Of a DNA stretch of 64,000 bases, positions 63,401-64,000 are shown one piece after another. Source of the stretch: Lineus longissimus (taxonomy: Eukaryota > Nemertea > Pilidiophora > Heteronemertea > Lineidae); assembly GCF_910592395.1 (NCBI RefSeq), contig NC_088323.1:3348001-3412000 (forward strand), written 5' to 3'. Within the stretch, counting starts at the first letter, position 1. Each line of letters opens with the position of its first letter. A model generated the notes under the pieces. The model made no database searches. It was given only the letters and a program-made list of their open reading frames with translations, and was not told the origin of the DNA. The position numbers and the translations under genes are program-made.

Positions 63401-63778
63401 CTGTTTGAGTCGCTGTACCTGTTGGAGTGGCAGTTCCTGTAGGGGTTGGAGTAACAGATGGTGTTCCAGATGGAGTCACTGATGGTGTTTCTGATGCTGT
63501 TACCGATGGAGTAACCGATGGTGTTTCTGATGGAGTAACCGATGGTGTTACCGATGGAGTAACCGATGGTGTTTCTGATGGAGTAACAGATGGTGTTACC
63601 GATGGAGTCACAGATGGTGTTAATGATGGAGTCGTTGATGGTGGAGTTATTGTAACTTCTGTCGGAGGTGAAATTGTTGAAGAGAATGGTGTTCCTGTTG
63701 AAGTCGGTGTTCCTGTTGGTGTAGCAGTTCCTGATGGAGTTGGTGTGAAAGGTGTAACACTTGGTGTGGATACTTTCT
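57439..63778 (-). CDS. Gel-forming-mucin-like secreted glycoprotein (3' part of gene)
   Basis: Nine exons, running off the right edge upstream: 63778-62897, 62488-61631, 61198-60827, 60531-60334, 59876-59776, 59373-59239, 58894-58852, 58371-58165, 57587-57439. Phases agree at all eight junctions. Each of the two large exons encodes a Pro/Thr/Ser stretch (TPSVTPSETPSV-type, a dense O-glycosylation target) plus a ~150-residue globular domain bounded by VCSDG and VHVCDG. Two further PTS exons follow. Then comes a VWC-like cysteine cluster (YCKVNGTERK, CGECTCDEDYSVQC, GQCCPEC) and a C-terminal cystine knot (IGDCQSTESIELSQCSGSC, CECC, TACGCSKC). VWC plus CTCK is the standard end of gel-forming mucins, von Willebrand factor and hemocytin, where the knot dimerises the protein. 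It ends SIFN, stop at 57439. Confidence 0.85.
59940..60330. repeat. Degenerate tandem repeat inside a mucin intron
   Basis: Several diverged units share TCACAAACCA.TC.GTGG and ATTCTGCCA. The intron between exons 60531-60334 and 59876-59776 is built largely of them. Confidence 0.5.
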
Positions 63779-64000
63779 CTGTAAATAATGGAATAATACT
63801 ATGGAAGTGATTTTGTAAAACCTACCGTTTGTCTAGAATGCAGTAGAATTCACAATGTGTCGTTAATGAGGTATGCTGTATACTGGTTTCTTTTTGGTTT
63901 TTGAAGTCAACGAACTTGATGATGGCGTGTCATCAGAGCTGGTATCGAGTTTTGCATTCATCATCATTTCATTGTTGTGGTGATGCATCATTGAGCCAGA
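61631..64000 (-). repeat. Tandem duplication of a mucin exon with its intron
   Basis: Exon 62488-61631 and exon 63778-62897 are near copies; the latter is 24 bp longer, one PTS octapeptide. Their upstream introns (from 62489 and from 63779) match base for base over the 222 bases visible before the window ends. The unit is about 1290 bp. A diverged, shorter relative is seen at 60827-61430. Confidence 0.9.

Noticed and set aside
62161-63810. Plus-strand open frames of repeated G-V-T-D-G-V
   Set aside because: They are the exact antisense of the mucin PTS repeats, kept open by the repeat composition. The minus strand has matching splice phases and cysteine domains.

Overview
This window is nuclear DNA of an animal. 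The genes are split by short GT-AG introns, their products are typical of metazoans (kinesin-3 motor, SLC5 sodium symporter, dual-specificity phosphatase, GalNAc-transferase, apolipoprotein L-like protein, rhodopsin-like GPCR, gel-forming-mucin-like protein), and the spaces between them are full of retroelement debris. The repeat content, the single-exon peptide-receptor-like GPCR and the mucin architecture suggest a marine invertebrate, perhaps a lophotrochozoan. The sequence alone does not fix the phylum.

Layout. 63-7139 (+): 3' part of a kinesin-3 (KIF28-like) gene with two possible C-terminal ends. 8698-16166 (-): complete 14-exon SLC5 transporter gene, convergent with the kinesin. 16440-18165: a decayed C2H2 zinc-finger array and a broken non-LTR retrotransposon. 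18565-19437 (+): DUSP19-like phosphatase. 19438-23900: intergenic, with a ~320 bp direct duplication. 24093-32171 (+): complete 11-exon polypeptide GalNAc-transferase gene with a LINE fragment in one intron and a tRNA-like inverted-repeat insertion in another. 33776-36760 (-): apolipoprotein L-like gene in 8 coding exons. 37388-45286 (-): complete Ty3/gypsy LTR retrotransposon with apparently identical 1232-bp LTRs and a TATA target duplication, inserted just upstream of the APOL-like gene. 45287-53900: repeat-rich, with tRNA-like fragments, a ~1.9 kb terminal-inverted-repeat element, a 44-bp minisatellite and a broken LINE. 53950-54936 (-): intronless GPCR. 57439-63778 (-): 3' part of a mucin-like gene (Pro/Thr/Ser repeats, a twice-repeated globular domain, VWC-like cysteines and a C-terminal cystine knot), continuing past the right edge.

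The genes look independent: no operon or pathway cluster is apparent. GalNAc-transferase starts mucin-type O-glycosylation and the mucin-like protein is an obvious class of substrate, but their proximity (25 kb) may be chance. All exon boundaries were set by hand from reading frame, GT/AG sites and phase. The five spliced genes keep phase across every junction listed.
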